Origin: Chloroflexia bacterium SDU3-3
GTDB lineage: Bacteria; Chloroflexota; Chloroflexia; Chloroflexales; Roseiflexaceae
Assembly: GCA_009268125.1 (NCBI GenBank)
Contig: WBOU01000020.1
Span: forward strand, 49,644 to 113,643
Direction of reading: 5' to 3'
DNA: 64,000 nucleotides
Under the pieces are notes generated by a model. That model made no database searches. It was not told the origin of the DNA and worked only from the letters and a program-made list of their open reading frames with translations. The translations under genes and the position numbers were made by a program. Positions 1-8,363 of this stretch are shown here, in pieces (positions within the stretch are counted from its first letter, which is position 1; the number at the start of each line of letters is the position of its first letter).

Positions 1-2
1 AG

Positions 3-578
3 CGCGCCCGGCTTGTGCTGCAGCTAGAGGGCATCCAGCTGAGCCTGCGGGCCGGGGATCTTGCCGACACGCTCTACCAGGCCCGCTTCGAGGGGCCAGC
101 GCCAGAGACCAAGGCCAAAGATGGCGTGGTGACGATCCGCTACCCACGGCGTCTGTGGGAATCACGCAAGGAGCTGCGCAGCGCAGCGATCACGCTCAAC
201 GCCAGCATCCCTTGGGAGATCGCGCTCACGGGCGGCGGCGGGCAGATAACCGCCGAGCTCGGCGGGCTGGACCTACGCGAGCTGGAGGCCACTGGGGCGG
301 GGGGCATGTTCCAGATTGCGCTGCCTGCGCCCGCTGGCCCGGTCCCCATCCGCCTGGGCGGCAGCGGCTCTCAGTTCAACATCCGGCGGCCAGCGGGCGT
401 CGCCGCCCGCGTCCTGGTGAAAGGCTGGGCGGCTGGCGTCAGCGTCGACGGCCAGACGGCCAGCAACATGGGCGGCAGCGAGGCGCAGCAGCAAAGCCCC
501 GGCTACGAAGGCGCGGCCCAGCGCTACGAGATTGAGATGTCCGGCAGCGGCAGCATGGTTACCGTCACGGCGAGCTGA
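3..578 (+). CDS. Conserved hypothetical protein, 5' end outside window (beta-rich, DUF4097-like)
   Basis: The reading frame is open to the left edge, so the N-terminus is missing; 191 codons are visible, with a GTG at 15 as the only candidate internal start. There is no membrane segment. The protein alternates short hydrophobic stretches with Gly/Ser-rich turns and ends in an SGSGSMVTVTAS-type strand. This resembles the repetitive beta folds of DUF4097 or 'toast-rack' domains that often sit next to membrane-stress regulators. That assignment is inference from composition only and no catalytic motif is seen. The stop is followed by 183 bases with no recognisable gene. Confidence 0.55.
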   Translation, partial: RARLVLQLEGIQLSLRAGDLADTLYQARFEGPAPETKAKDGVVTIRYPRRLWESRKELRSAAITLNASIPWEIALTGGGGQITAELGGLDLRELEATGAGGMFQIALPAPAGPVPIRLGGSGSQFNIRRPAGVAARVLVKGWAAGVSVDGQTASNMGGSEAQQQSPGYEGAAQRYEIEMSGSGSMVTVTAS

Positions 579-761
579 GAGGTGGGTGCGCCAGGGTTAT
601 CGGCCTACAAGCGGCGTGACCTCTAGCCCTTTCTGGAGCGCGCCGTAGCAAAAGCACCAGGAGAACGGCCGCTGGCGGATGGCATCAGCAAAATAACGGT
701 CGGCAAGCGCAATACAGCTTCGCTCGCACCTGCGCCGGGGATTTGAGCGAGAGGAGGTATC

Positions 762-1160
762 ATGCCCACAGGCTTTCAGCTTGGCTCAACCTTTCCCCAT
801 GAGGGGTTTGTACAAGCCGCTGTTGAGCAGTTTTTTCTTCGACAAGGCTTTATCGCCATTCCTCGCGGTCACGCTGATTTTGCTTGTAGGCATCCTGATA
901 CAAACGAAGAGTGGCTGATTGAAGCAAAGGGAAAGACGAAAGAAGTGGGCCTCGACTTTCGCACAGGCCTTGGACAGCTTGTACAGCGAATGCACGGCAG
1001 CGAGCTGAAATACGGGCTAGCGTTCCCAAATATCCCAACCTTTCTCAATCAATATAAGCTGGTGAGCCCATGGGTTCGATCACAAATACAGCTGCACTGG
1101 CTTGTGGTGGGTGAGCAAGGCCACATAACCATCATCGCGCCATCAGATGCTATAAAATAG
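762..1160 (+). CDS. Small PD-(D/E)XK nuclease-like protein
   Basis: A 132-residue protein with a good ribosome binding site (gagaggaggt) 4 bases before ATG. Asp39 (HADF), Glu54-x-Lys56 (WLIEAKG) and a following Gln72 (GQLVQR) match the spacing of the PD-(D/E)XK nuclease core, and an amphipathic helix precedes the motif. The whole protein is about the size of one such domain, as in Holliday-junction resolvase or restriction-like folds. No methyltransferase or helicase partner is nearby, so it is either an orphan nuclease or a fold relative with another role. The family call rests on the motif only. Confidence 0.5.
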   Translation: MPTGFQLGSTFPHEGFVQAAVEQFFLRQGFIAIPRGHADFACRHPDTNEEWLIEAKGKTKEVGLDFRTGLGQLVQRMHGSELKYGLAFPNIPTFLNQYKLVSPWVRSQIQLHWLVVGEQGHITIIAPSDAIK

Positions 1161-1253
1161 CCAAGAGCAACGATAGGATCTGCACAAGATATCATGCGCT
1201 GAGACGGCATGAATCCCATGGGCAGGACCGCCGAACCGAAGGAGGCCGACCTC

Positions 1254-1814
1254 ATGCGACCACTGCGCTACTCAATCAACATCACGCTGGATGGCTGCTG
1301 CGACCACCAGTCGATATCGCCGGACGAAGAGCTGCACCGCCACGCGGCCGAGACTATCGCGCGGGCCGACGCCCTGCTGTTTGGCCGGGTGACCTACGAG
1401 ATGATGGAAATAGCCTGGCGCGAGCCAGCGCAGACCGGAGCAAGGCCTGATTGGATGGACGAGTGGATGCTGCCGTTCGCCCAGACGATCGATGCGACCA
1501 AGAAGTATGTGGTGTCGAGCACCCTAGATCAGGTCGACTGGAACGCGGAGCTGCTGCGCGGGGATCTGGGGCAGGCGGTCCGGCAGCTCAAGCAGGAGCC
1601 AGGGCGCGGCCTGTACGTGGGCGGTGTGCGGCTGCCGCTGGCCCTGGCCGAGCTGGGGCTGATCGACGAGTACGAGTTTATCGTGCACCCCAAGGTTGCG
1701 GGCCACGGGCCGACCTTGTTCGCGGGGCTGTCCCAGCATGTCGATCTAAGGCTTGTGGGCCAGATCCCGTTCAGCTCGGGGGCGGTGGCGATGCAGTATG
1801 TGCCGAGCCGGTAG
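1254..1814 (+). CDS. Dihydrofolate reductase family protein (RibD C-terminal-like)
   Basis: A 186-residue protein. The ATG at 1254 is chosen because aaggagg lies 8 bases upstream and the homologous region begins right there (RYSINITLDG); in-frame ATGs further upstream lack this. The motifs 'LLFGRVTYEMM', a central KYVVSSTL strand and 'GGVRLPLALAELGLIDEYEFIVHP' (split here as GGVRLP...GLIDEY) are typical of the RibD C-terminal/DHFR-like family of NADPH-binding reductases. The biological substrate is unknown. A second member lies at 23864. It is followed by a hairpin shared with the converging hydrolase gene. Confidence 0.85.
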   Translation: MRPLRYSINITLDGCCDHQSISPDEELHRHAAETIARADALLFGRVTYEMMEIAWREPAQTGARPDWMDEWMLPFAQTIDATKKYVVSSTLDQVDWNAELLRGDLGQAVRQLKQEPGRGLYVGGVRLPLALAELGLIDEYEFIVHPKVAGHGPTLFAGLSQHVDLRLVGQIPFSSGAVAMQYVPSR

Positions 1815-1847
1815 CGGCAAGCCCATGCAACAGCTCGGCGATAGACC

Positions 1848-1908
1848 GCCCAACGATGGTGCCCGCCCACCACAAGGGCGGCAGTAGCTGCGCACCACCG
1901 TTGGGGGC
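1848..1908. other. Long imperfect hairpin between convergent genes, attC-like in layout
   Basis: GCCCAACGATGGTGC (1848-1862) can pair with GCACCACCGTTGGGGGC (1892-1908) with one mismatch and a two-base bulge. Inside is a second perfect stem ccgccc/gggcgg (1863-1868 with 1876-1881). The outer ends resemble the RYYYAAC and GTTRRRY boxes of integron attC sites, but R' is GTTGGGG rather than a strict match. No integrase is seen, so a bidirectional terminator-like structure between converging genes is the simpler reading. Confidence 0.35.
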
Positions 1909-1919
1909 AAGCGCGCAGG

Positions 1920-3275
1920 CTACTGGGTGCGCCAGCGCACATCCGCATCGGGCGATGCTGGGCCGAGCGGCTGGGCCGGCGTGTCGCGCAGGTAGCGGTC
2001 GAAGAAGCCGCGCAGGTATTTGTCCACAGTGCGCAGCCCGCCGCGCGGGTCGAGGCCCTGCGGCGCGAGCAGCGGCGAGAGCAGCGGGCTAAAGGTAAAC
2101 GAGAGATGTCCGCTGTTGGGCAGCTCCAGCCAGTAGGCATCGGCTCGGGCATTTGCGATCAGCCGCGTCCAGTCCGCTATCGCGCTGGGGTAGCGGTTGC
2201 TGTCGGCGGAGCTCATCAGCAGCAGCGGGCGCACGGCGGGCATGGCCGCGCTGCCGCCATACAGCCCGCCGTCCATGTCTACGGCGGCCCGGCAGCGGCT
2301 GTCGACGCGGCATACCTCCAGCGCGGTCGCGCCGCCGAAGGAGTGCCCAAACGAGCCGATGCGGGCCAGATCAAGCCGACCCGCCAGCAGCGGATCCTCG
2401 CGCGCCCAGGCCTCAAGCGTGTCATAGACAAAGCGCTGGTCGGCGACCCACACCGGAAACACCCGCTCGGTGACCAGCGCCGCGTCGGGCTCTACGCCAG
2501 CAGGGATGCCGAAGCGCTCCATGCTGTAGTAGCGCGTCTCGCCATCCGGGAAGACGGTCACAGCGGCGGCGTCGGTGTGGTCGATCGCCACCACCACATA
2601 CCCCCAGCTGGCTAGATCCTGAAAAGTCGAGCTGTTCTGCAGGCGCAGGCCCACCATCCCGTGCGAGAACACCAGCACGGGGAACGGCACGCCGTCCGCC
2701 TGCGCGGCCACATCTTCGCTGGCGGCCAGCTGAACATAGCGCAGGTGCTGGAACACCAGCGCGGGCAGGCCGGTGAGGTTGGCAAGCCCGGTCGCCACCT
2801 GATCGGGGTCGTGCGTGAGCGGGGCGGGCGCGCCGCCCGAGGCCGCCGGGTACCAGACCGAGACCATCAGCCGCCGCCCGCGGGCGGGGTCGACCAGCGC
2901 ACGGTTCACCAGGCCGACCGGGTAGGGGCCGGTGGGCGCGGGAAGCGTAAACACTGGCAGCGCCCAGCCCGCGAGCGTGCTGCCGAGCACCAGCGCTAGC
3001 GCGATGGCGGCGCTGGCCAGCCGACCACGCCTGCGGGCTGGCGCTTGCCTGCGGCGCGGCGTAGCCCACATGCCGCCCGCCGCCACCAGCGCCGCAAGCA
3101 GATACAGCGGGATCAGCTGCGCCCGCCAGCCTTCTGCGGCAAGATGGATCGCCAGCGCCAGGGCAGGCGCCAGCGCCGCGGGGAACAGGCCGCGCTGCCG
3201 CCAGGGCTGCGGCAGATATGGGAGCGCGATTATCGGAATAAATGACAGGCAGAAGAGCCATTCAAACAAGCGCAT
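1920..3275 (-). CDS. Membrane-anchored alpha/beta hydrolase, PAF-acetylhydrolase family
   Basis: A 451-residue protein. The start at 3275 is preferred (MRLFEWLFCL preceded by aaggat); a longer frame reaches 3545 but has no such signal. About four N-terminal membrane segments (residues 1-110) are followed by a catalytic domain. That domain carries the nucleophile elbow GHSFGG, an oxyanion-type loop with FSHGMVG, a DMDGG segment and a C-terminal NSGHLSF histidine. This is the layout of the platelet-activating-factor acetylhydrolase/dienelactone hydrolase group, which hydrolyses short-chain esters. The active site is likely extracytoplasmic. It is transcribed divergently from the gene at 3563, with 287 bases between. 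Confidence 0.8.
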   Translation of the reverse strand: MRLFEWLFCLSFIPIIALPYLPQPWRQRGLFPAALAPALALAIHLAAEGWRAQLIPLYLLAALVAAGGMWATPRRRQAPARRRGRLASAAIALALVLGSTLAGWALPVFTLPAPTGPYPVGLVNRALVDPARGRRLMVSVWYPAASGGAPAPLTHDPDQVATGLANLTGLPALVFQHLRYVQLAASEDVAAQADGVPFPVLVFSHGMVGLRLQNSSTFQDLASWGYVVVAIDHTDAAAVTVFPDGETRYYSMERFGIPAGVEPDAALVTERVFPVWVADQRFVYDTLEAWAREDPLLAGRLDLARIGSFGHSFGGATALEVCRVDSRCRAAVDMDGGLYGGSAAMPAVRPLLLMSSADSNRYPSAIADWTRLIANARADAYWLELPNSGHLSFTFSPLLSPLLAPQGLDPRGGLRTVDKYLRGFFDRYLRDTPAQPLGPASPDADVRWRTQ

Positions 3276-3562
3276 GGTCGATCCTTCTTTGTCGGCATTG
3301 GGTCGGCCCAGGGTAGCCCCCGAGCTGGAGCGCGTGGAGTCGCTCGCTCGACAGGAAAACACCACACGCGCGGCGTTTGTGACAGCGAGCCGAAGATTTG
3401 ACGTTTTCGGCCACGGATGGTACAAGCATAGGTGGAACCCACGACCTTGAACGACGTTATGCCCAACACACGCCTGCAGCGGGTGCCGCCGCGCATCCAG
3501 CGCGACTGGGGTGCTCGCCCATAGGCGGCTGGCGCAGATCTTCATTCAGCGAGGAGGGAACG

Positions 3563-3970
3563 ATGGCGACGGCTGACGACAACATCGAGACAGCAAAACG
3601 CTACCTGCGGGCGATCGAGCAGGGAGCCGACTTCGACACGCTGGCGGGCTTCTACACCCCGGATGTGGTGCAGCGCGAGTACCCCAATCAGCTTGTGCCG
3701 AGGGGAGCCGAGCGCGGGCTAGAACAGCTGCGCGAGGCAGGCGAGCGCGGGCGGCAGGTGGTCGCCTCGCAGCGCTACGAGGTGCGCAACGCGGTGGCGA
3801 GCGGGGATTGGGTGGCCCTGGAGGTGACCTGGATCGCGGCGGTGAAGGTGCCGGTCGGCACCATCCCGGCGGGCGGCGAGATGCGCGCAAACTTCGGCGT
3901 GTTCCTGCAGTTCCGCGACGGCAAGATCGCGCGCCAGCACAACTACGACTGCTTCGACCCTTTTATGTAG
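3563..3970 (+). CDS. NTF2-like (SnoaL-type) protein
   Basis: A 135-residue protein. The start is fixed by gaggagg 5 bases before ATG 3563; the frame extends upstream without a binding site. An N-terminal helix (DNIETAKRYLRAIEQG), a hydrophobic strand with a polar pocket (TPDVVQREYPNQ) and the closing strand FLQFRDGKIARQHNYDCF are typical of the SnoaL/NTF2 fold, a single-domain cone used by small cyclases, isomerases and dehydratases. The substrate cannot be told from sequence. The SDR gene 79 bases downstream could be co-transcribed. Confidence 0.75.
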   Translation: MATADDNIETAKRYLRAIEQGADFDTLAGFYTPDVVQREYPNQLVPRGAERGLEQLREAGERGRQVVASQRYEVRNAVASGDWVALEVTWIAAVKVPVGTIPAGGEMRANFGVFLQFRDGKIARQHNYDCFDPFM

Positions 3971-4048
3971 CGGCGTTGCACCAAGCAGACACACAAGGTC
4001 GTTGGGGTATCACACTGCAGCAGCTAATAGCAATGGGGGTCACAGGCT

Positions 4049-4888
4049 ATGGGAGCTTTGACAGGCAAGGTTGCGCTCGTGACCGGGGCCAGCCGAGGGG
4101 TTGGCAAGGGAATCGCACAGGGGCTAGGCGAGGCTGGCGCAACCGTCTATGTGACCGGGCGCACCACCGAGGAGGGCCGCGCAGCCGTCGATCTGCCGGG
4201 GACGATCCAGCAGACCGCCGAGGAGGTCACGAGGCTGGGCGGGGTGGGCATCGCGGCCCCGTGCGACCATACGCGCGACGAGGAGGTCGAGCAGGTTGTC
4301 CAGCGCATCCAGAATGAGCAGGGCCGACTGGACATCCTGGTCAACAATGTCTGGGGCGGCTACGAGCAGTTCAACGATGGTACCGAGTTCTGGAACGAAA
4401 AGGGCTTCTGGACCGTGCCGCTCTCGCGCTGGGACAAGTCGTTCCAGGCAGGCGTGCGCGCCCACTATGTGGCCTCCGCGCTGGCGGCGCCGCTGATGAT
4501 CGCCCAAGGCTCAGGGCTGATTGTCAACGTGTCCTTCTTCGCCGCCCAGCGCGATGACCGGGGGGTGATCTACGGCGTGGCCAAGGCGGCGGATGACCGT
4601 ATGGCAGCCTGCATGGCCCACGAGCTGCGCGAGCACCATGTGGCGGTCGTGAGCCTGTACCCCGGCCTGGTGCGGACGGAGGGGGTGATGAAGGCGGCGG
4701 CGTTCTTCGACCTGAGCAACTCGGAGTCGCCGCAGTTCCTGGGGCGCGCGGTGGCGGCGCTTGCAGCAGACGCCAGGGCCATCGAGAAGACCGGGCAGGT
4801 GCTGGTAGCCGCCCAGCTGGCCCTAGAGTATGGCTTCACCGACATCGATGGCAAGCAGCCCCGCCCGCTCACCGTGGCCGAGAGCTGA
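4049..4888 (+). CDS. Short-chain dehydrogenase/reductase
   Basis: A 279-residue protein. The Rossmann glycine motif TGASRGVG is at residues 12-19, NN at 99-100, a Ser near 162 and the catalytic pair Tyr175/Lys179 (YGVAK). All SDR catalytic positions are present. The cofactor loop VTGRTTEE favours NADP(H). The substrate is unknown. It lies between an NTF2-like gene and a DUF1428 gene; the next ATG (4935) is 46 bases after the stop, so the three may form one transcript. Confidence 0.85.
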   Translation: MGALTGKVALVTGASRGVGKGIAQGLGEAGATVYVTGRTTEEGRAAVDLPGTIQQTAEEVTRLGGVGIAAPCDHTRDEEVEQVVQRIQNEQGRLDILVNNVWGGYEQFNDGTEFWNEKGFWTVPLSRWDKSFQAGVRAHYVASALAAPLMIAQGSGLIVNVSFFAAQRDDRGVIYGVAKAADDRMAACMAHELREHHVAVVSLYPGLVRTEGVMKAAAFFDLSNSESPQFLGRAVAALAADARAIEKTGQVLVAAQLALEYGFTDIDGKQPRPLTVAES

Positions 4889-4934
4889 TACAGCCGCCGC
4901 GATCGGTCGCGCCACAGCACAAAGGAGAAACCAC

Positions 4935-5333
4935 ATGGCCTACATCGACTGCTACCTTGTACCCGTCCCGATCGAGAACAGAGCCGCCTACGAGCAGCTG
5001 GCGCGCATCTCCGAGCAGGTGCTGCGCGAGTGCGGCGCGGTGCGCGTCACCGAGTGCTGGCTCGATCGCACCGGCCCCGAGGCCGCGTCGTACCATGGCA
5101 GTGACGCCAGGCTGGAATCGGCCCAGTACGCGACCTTCGCCCAGGCCGCAGGCGCACGCGAGGGCGAGACCGTGGTGATCTCGTTTGTAGAGTGGCCAGA
5201 CAAGGCTACAAGAGACAGCGGCATGGCGAAGATGACCAGCGACCCGCGCATGCAGTTTGCCGATCAGCCGCCAGCCTTCGACGGAAGACGGCTGATCGCT
5301 GGCGGGTTTACGCCCATGCTGGGCGGGGCGTAG
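4935..5333 (+). CDS. DUF1428 family protein
   Basis: A 132-residue protein with aaggag 8 bases before ATG 4935. The N-terminal MAYIDCYLVPVP, a central FVEWPDKATRD and a DPRM-type loop close to the end (SDPRMQF) match the DUF1428 group of dimeric alpha-beta-barrel-like small proteins of unknown function. That family usually runs to about 120 residues, so it is complete here. Nothing in the sequence gives a substrate. Confidence 0.8.
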   Translation: MAYIDCYLVPVPIENRAAYEQLARISEQVLRECGAVRVTECWLDRTGPEAASYHGSDARLESAQYATFAQAAGAREGETVVISFVEWPDKATRDSGMAKMTSDPRMQFADQPPAFDGRRLIAGGFTPMLGGA

Positions 5334-5340
5334 CGCTACC

Positions 5341-5493
5341 GTGCATGCGGAGCTGCGCCCCGCACCCGATGCTGGCCTTGCGCCGCGCCAGTGGCCACCG
5401 TTTCAGGATGTCTCCGGGCACACCTTCGGCGCTGGCTTGCTCTGGATCGACCAAGCGCAGATCGGCATGCTATGGATTGCGGAGGAGGACTAG
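5341..5493 (+). other. Possible small ORF or gene remnant
   Basis: A GTG-started frame of 50 codons ends in LLWIDQAQIGMLWIAEED before a TAG, and its codon use looks coding-like (high G/C at third positions). It begins 7 bases after the DUF1428 stop and has no ribosome binding site of its own. It may be the tail of a decayed gene. I do not recognise the family. Confidence 0.2.
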
Positions 5494-5597
5494 CCCACAT
5501 CTGTAAATCCAATAATCAGTCATTTAGCACCGCCTTTCTATAGGGACAAGTTAGATAAACGTACTAAACGTACTTTACACAAAGGGAACGATAAACA

Positions 5598-6350
5598 ATG
5601 GATCAAAATATCCCCGCATATATCAAAAACCGAATACGACAAGCGACACCATTACATCATCATGTTGTCTCCTCATCAACGCCAGTTGTTGCATTCGGAG
5701 ACGTACGCAAAGCAACTATTGCTACTTTGGGACTTAATCCAAGTAGGAGCGAGTTTCAAGATCGTCAAGGAAACCTCTTAAGTAATAATAGGCAGCGCCT
5801 AGAGACACTATCCTCGCTTGATATAACTTCACTTATAGATGCATCTGATGATCATATATCAAAAATCTTTGAACGTTGTAATATGTATTTCACCCATAAT
5901 CCATATTGGACATGGTTCGGTCAGCTTGAAATCATCTTGAATGCGCTAAACACTTCCTACAAAGATGGTAGCGCATGTCATCTTGATCTTGTACAGTGGG
6001 CAACTGACCCGGTATGGGCAAAAATCCCTACCCAGATTATTCGTGAACAGCTTATTCAATCAGATGCAGCATTTCTACGGCAGCAACTTCAATCTGAGAA
6101 AATACGCGTGCTACTTCTAAATGGCAAGAGTGTTATTAACGCTTTTTCTCAAACTCAAAAGATCAAACTACGCGAGTTACCAGAAATGCTCCGCCATCGA
6201 TCGGCAAAAACACAGATTTTTGTAGGGACAGGGTTTCAAGATATAACCATTATTGGATGGACTATCAATATCCAGTCCTCATTTGGAGTAAGCACCGAAT
6301 TCAAACAAATGCTTGCTCAAAGAGTAGCAGAAATAGTAGAGAGCAGATAG
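5598..6350 (+). CDS. Conserved hypothetical protein, uracil-DNA-glycosylase-like features, AT-rich
   Basis: A 250-residue protein with gggaacg just upstream of ATG. Codon use is clearly more AT-rich than its neighbours (many AAA, AAT, ATA codons), which suggests recent transfer. The segment VAFGDVRKATIATLGLNPS near residues 30-50, followed much later by HLDLVQWATDPVW and VLLLNGKSV, recalls the GxNPS-type first motif and sheet order of the uracil-DNA glycosylase superfamily. I do not see a convincing second catalytic motif. The family looks conserved but I cannot assign an activity. Flanking DNA (5494-5597 and 6351-6486) is also AT-rich and geneless. Confidence 0.55.
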   Translation: MDQNIPAYIKNRIRQATPLHHHVVSSSTPVVAFGDVRKATIATLGLNPSRSEFQDRQGNLLSNNRQRLETLSSLDITSLIDASDDHISKIFERCNMYFTHNPYWTWFGQLEIILNALNTSYKDGSACHLDLVQWATDPVWAKIPTQIIREQLIQSDAAFLRQQLQSEKIRVLLLNGKSVINAFSQTQKIKLRELPEMLRHRSAKTQIFVGTGFQDITIIGWTINIQSSFGVSTEFKQMLAQRVAEIVESR

Positions 6351-6486
6351 AACAATAGCATATACTAAGGGGGAAATCAGACCTTTTGGGTAACGTTCTC
6401 CCCGCTTGCGCCCGATCAGCAGCAGGTGGTCCAGTCCGACTCGCTCTCATGCCCATGATCGGCTTTTGTGAAACACAAACAACACC

Positions 6487-7014
6487 ATGCCTAACCAATT
6501 ACCCCCACCCATCCCGCATAGCTACTGGGTCGGGCCGGGGCGCCTCTGCGCTGGCAAGCACCCCGGCTCCCCCAGCCCGCAGTACGCCGAGGAGGCTATC
6601 CGCGCGCTGCTCCAGGGCGGCATCGCCACCTTCATCGACCTCACCGAGGCTGGCGAGCACACCAGCTACGCGGGCATCCTGCGCCAGGAGGCCGCCCGGT
6701 TCCCCTACCCGCTGGCGCACTGCCGCCACCCCATCCCCGACCGCCACACCCCGACCGCCGAGCACATGGTTGCCATCCTGGATGTGATCGATGCCAGCCT
6801 CGCGGCGGGCCGGGGCGTCTATGTCCACTGCCTCGCCTGGATCGGGCGCACCGGAACGGTGGTGGGCTGCTACCTGGCCCGCCACGCGATGGCGGGCGAG
6901 CCTGCGCTGCGTGCGCTGGCGTACCTGCGGCGCGGCTCCCCCGACGCGGGGTTCGCCTCGCCCGAGACCGAGGAGCAGCGCCGCTTTGTGCTGGCATGGC
7001 GGCGCGGGGCGTAG
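6487..7014 (+). CDS. Dual-specificity/tyrosine phosphatase-like protein (C-x5-R)
   Basis: A 175-residue protein. The P-loop VHCLAWIGRTGT puts His114, Cys115 and Arg121 at the exact C-x5-R spacing, followed by TGT. A general-acid region with PIPDRHTPT lies upstream (around residue 83). This is a single cytoplasmic catalytic domain of the cysteine phosphatase superfamily. The glycine-rich loop is atypical (AWIG instead of xAGxGR), so phosphoprotein versus small-molecule specificity is open. The next gene is close behind on the same strand. Confidence 0.8.
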   Translation: MPNQLPPPIPHSYWVGPGRLCAGKHPGSPSPQYAEEAIRALLQGGIATFIDLTEAGEHTSYAGILRQEAARFPYPLAHCRHPIPDRHTPTAEHMVAILDVIDASLAAGRGVYVHCLAWIGRTGTVVGCYLARHAMAGEPALRALAYLRRGSPDAGFASPETEEQRRFVLAWRRGA

Positions 7015-7089
7015 GTGCAGATGTGCGGGCCTCTGACCCCGCGCGCTATGACAAAGGCGCTCCATGTTCTCAAGGCCGCCATCAGGAAT

Positions 7090-7611
7090 ATGCCCATGAC
7101 ATCTCCTCACTACAGCGCTAGCCACCTTTTAGCGCTTGCCGCTTGGCTTATGCCCAACAATGCAAAAATGGTAGAGGATATGCAAGAGATCTGCAACGCA
7201 CATGCCGAGCAGCAGATCCTCCTCGCCAGCGAGCAGGCCGACGAGATCAACCCATGGGACATCATCGATCCATGGGTCAGCCTCACTCGCCAATTGGAAT
7301 CACACAAGCAAATAGCCATCTTCGATTGGAAAACCACCCCTGAAGATCTGCGATGGCTGCTCGATTCGATTGGAATCAGCGAGCGCACCACAGCAACGTT
7401 CTGGGAATGGCATCGCCCCGACGAGTGGCGTTGCTTCTTCGCCAGGGAGCAGCTTCAGGCCGTTGGGAAGCACCTTAGAGCATATGGGTATGCTCTGGCA
7501 TATTTCGAGACGGATGATGTAGCCGTAATGATCGTCCCACTTGAACATGCACCAAAGCTGGTAGAACTTGCGCAGAAATCTGGATACGGGCGTGTTGAAA
7601 TCTGGGGATGA
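7090..7611 (+). CDS. Hypothetical protein, DUF6630-like
   Basis: About 173 residues from the ATG at 7090; ATGs at 7096 and an upstream one at 7015 (immediately after the phosphatase stop) are alternatives. The phrase FDWKTTPEDLRWLLDSIG and the C-terminal block YALAYFETDDVAVMIVP...LAQKSGYGRVEIWG fit my memory of DUF6630, small cytoplasmic proteins of unknown role. There is no membrane segment and no catalytic motif. The phosphatase is directly upstream, so co-transcription is plausible. Confidence 0.45.
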   Translation: MPMTSPHYSASHLLALAAWLMPNNAKMVEDMQEICNAHAEQQILLASEQADEINPWDIIDPWVSLTRQLESHKQIAIFDWKTTPEDLRWLLDSIGISERTTATFWEWHRPDEWRCFFAREQLQAVGKHLRAYGYALAYFETDDVAVMIVPLEHAPKLVELAQKSGYGRVEIWG

Positions 7612-7629
7612 TCGCGATCATATCTACCC

Positions 7630-7635
7630 TATAAT
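7630..7635 (+). promoter_or_regulatory. -10 box of the RraA-family gene
   Basis: ACCCTATAATAACAGCG lies 48 bases before the ATG at 7683, in the short gap after the preceding stop. The -35 region is not convincing. Confidence 0.45.
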
Positions 7636-7682
7636 AACAGCGCTATATGAGTGTGAGTGAGCGAGATAGAGGAGAAGCGATC

Positions 7683-8297
7683 ATGGACATTGACTTTAGC
7701 GCGCTCTCGACCACCGAGTACGGCAACATCCTCAGCGCCCAGCAGTGTATGGACAGCGCGATCCGCCCGCTCTGGGCAGGCATGCCCAGGATCGCAGGCG
7801 CGGCCTTCACGGTTCAGCTGGCGGCGGGCGACAACCTGATGCTCCACAAAGCCATCTACGAAGCCCCCGCCGGATCGGTGCTCGTGGTAGATGGCGTCGA
7901 TCTCCGCTCGGCGGTCGCCGGGGGCAATGTCTGCGCAGTGGCGCAGCAGAACGGCATCGTGGGCTTCATCATCGATGGCGTCATCCGCGACATCGAGGAG
8001 ATCCGCGACATCCGCTTCCCCGTGTACGCCAGAGGCCTCTTCCCCGTGCCCGGGAAGAAGAACCGCTACATCGAGCTTGCCCAGCCGGTGGTGTGCGGCG
8101 GCGTGCGGGTGAGGACCGGCGATATCATTGTGGCCGATGAGGACGGCGTGGCGGTTATCCCTGGCGAAGACGCGGCGGATGTGTTCGAGCGGGCCAGGGC
8201 GCGGGCTATGGTGGACCGAAATATGCCACTCAGCGCGTGGGAGCGCGATCATCGGGCCAAGGTTGAGCAGGCCATGGCGAAGGCAAGAAATGCCTAG
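7683..8297 (+). CDS. RraA family protein
   Basis: A 204-residue protein. The ATG at 7683 has ggagaag 6 bases upstream; the frame runs further up without support. The core GSVLVVDGVDLRSAVAGGNVCAVA and the downstream DGVIRDIEEIR motif, where Asp binds the metal next to an Arg, are the signature of the RraA/4-hydroxy-4-methyl-2-oxoglutarate aldolase family. The next block, FPVYARGLFPVPGKK, is also conserved. Members include RNase E inhibitors and class II pyruvate aldolases. With no RNase E context, an aldolase or decarboxylase-like role is as likely. Confidence 0.8.
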   Translation: MDIDFSALSTTEYGNILSAQQCMDSAIRPLWAGMPRIAGAAFTVQLAAGDNLMLHKAIYEAPAGSVLVVDGVDLRSAVAGGNVCAVAQQNGIVGFIIDGVIRDIEEIRDIRFPVYARGLFPVPGKKNRYIELAQPVVCGGVRVRTGDIIVADEDGVAVIPGEDAADVFERARARAMVDRNMPLSAWERDHRAKVEQAMAKARNA

Positions 8298-8363
8298 CAT
8301 CCAGGGCCAAACCACATGCTGCCAGGGGGTGCGAAACCAACCTATGTGAAGGAGGGCCGATCT

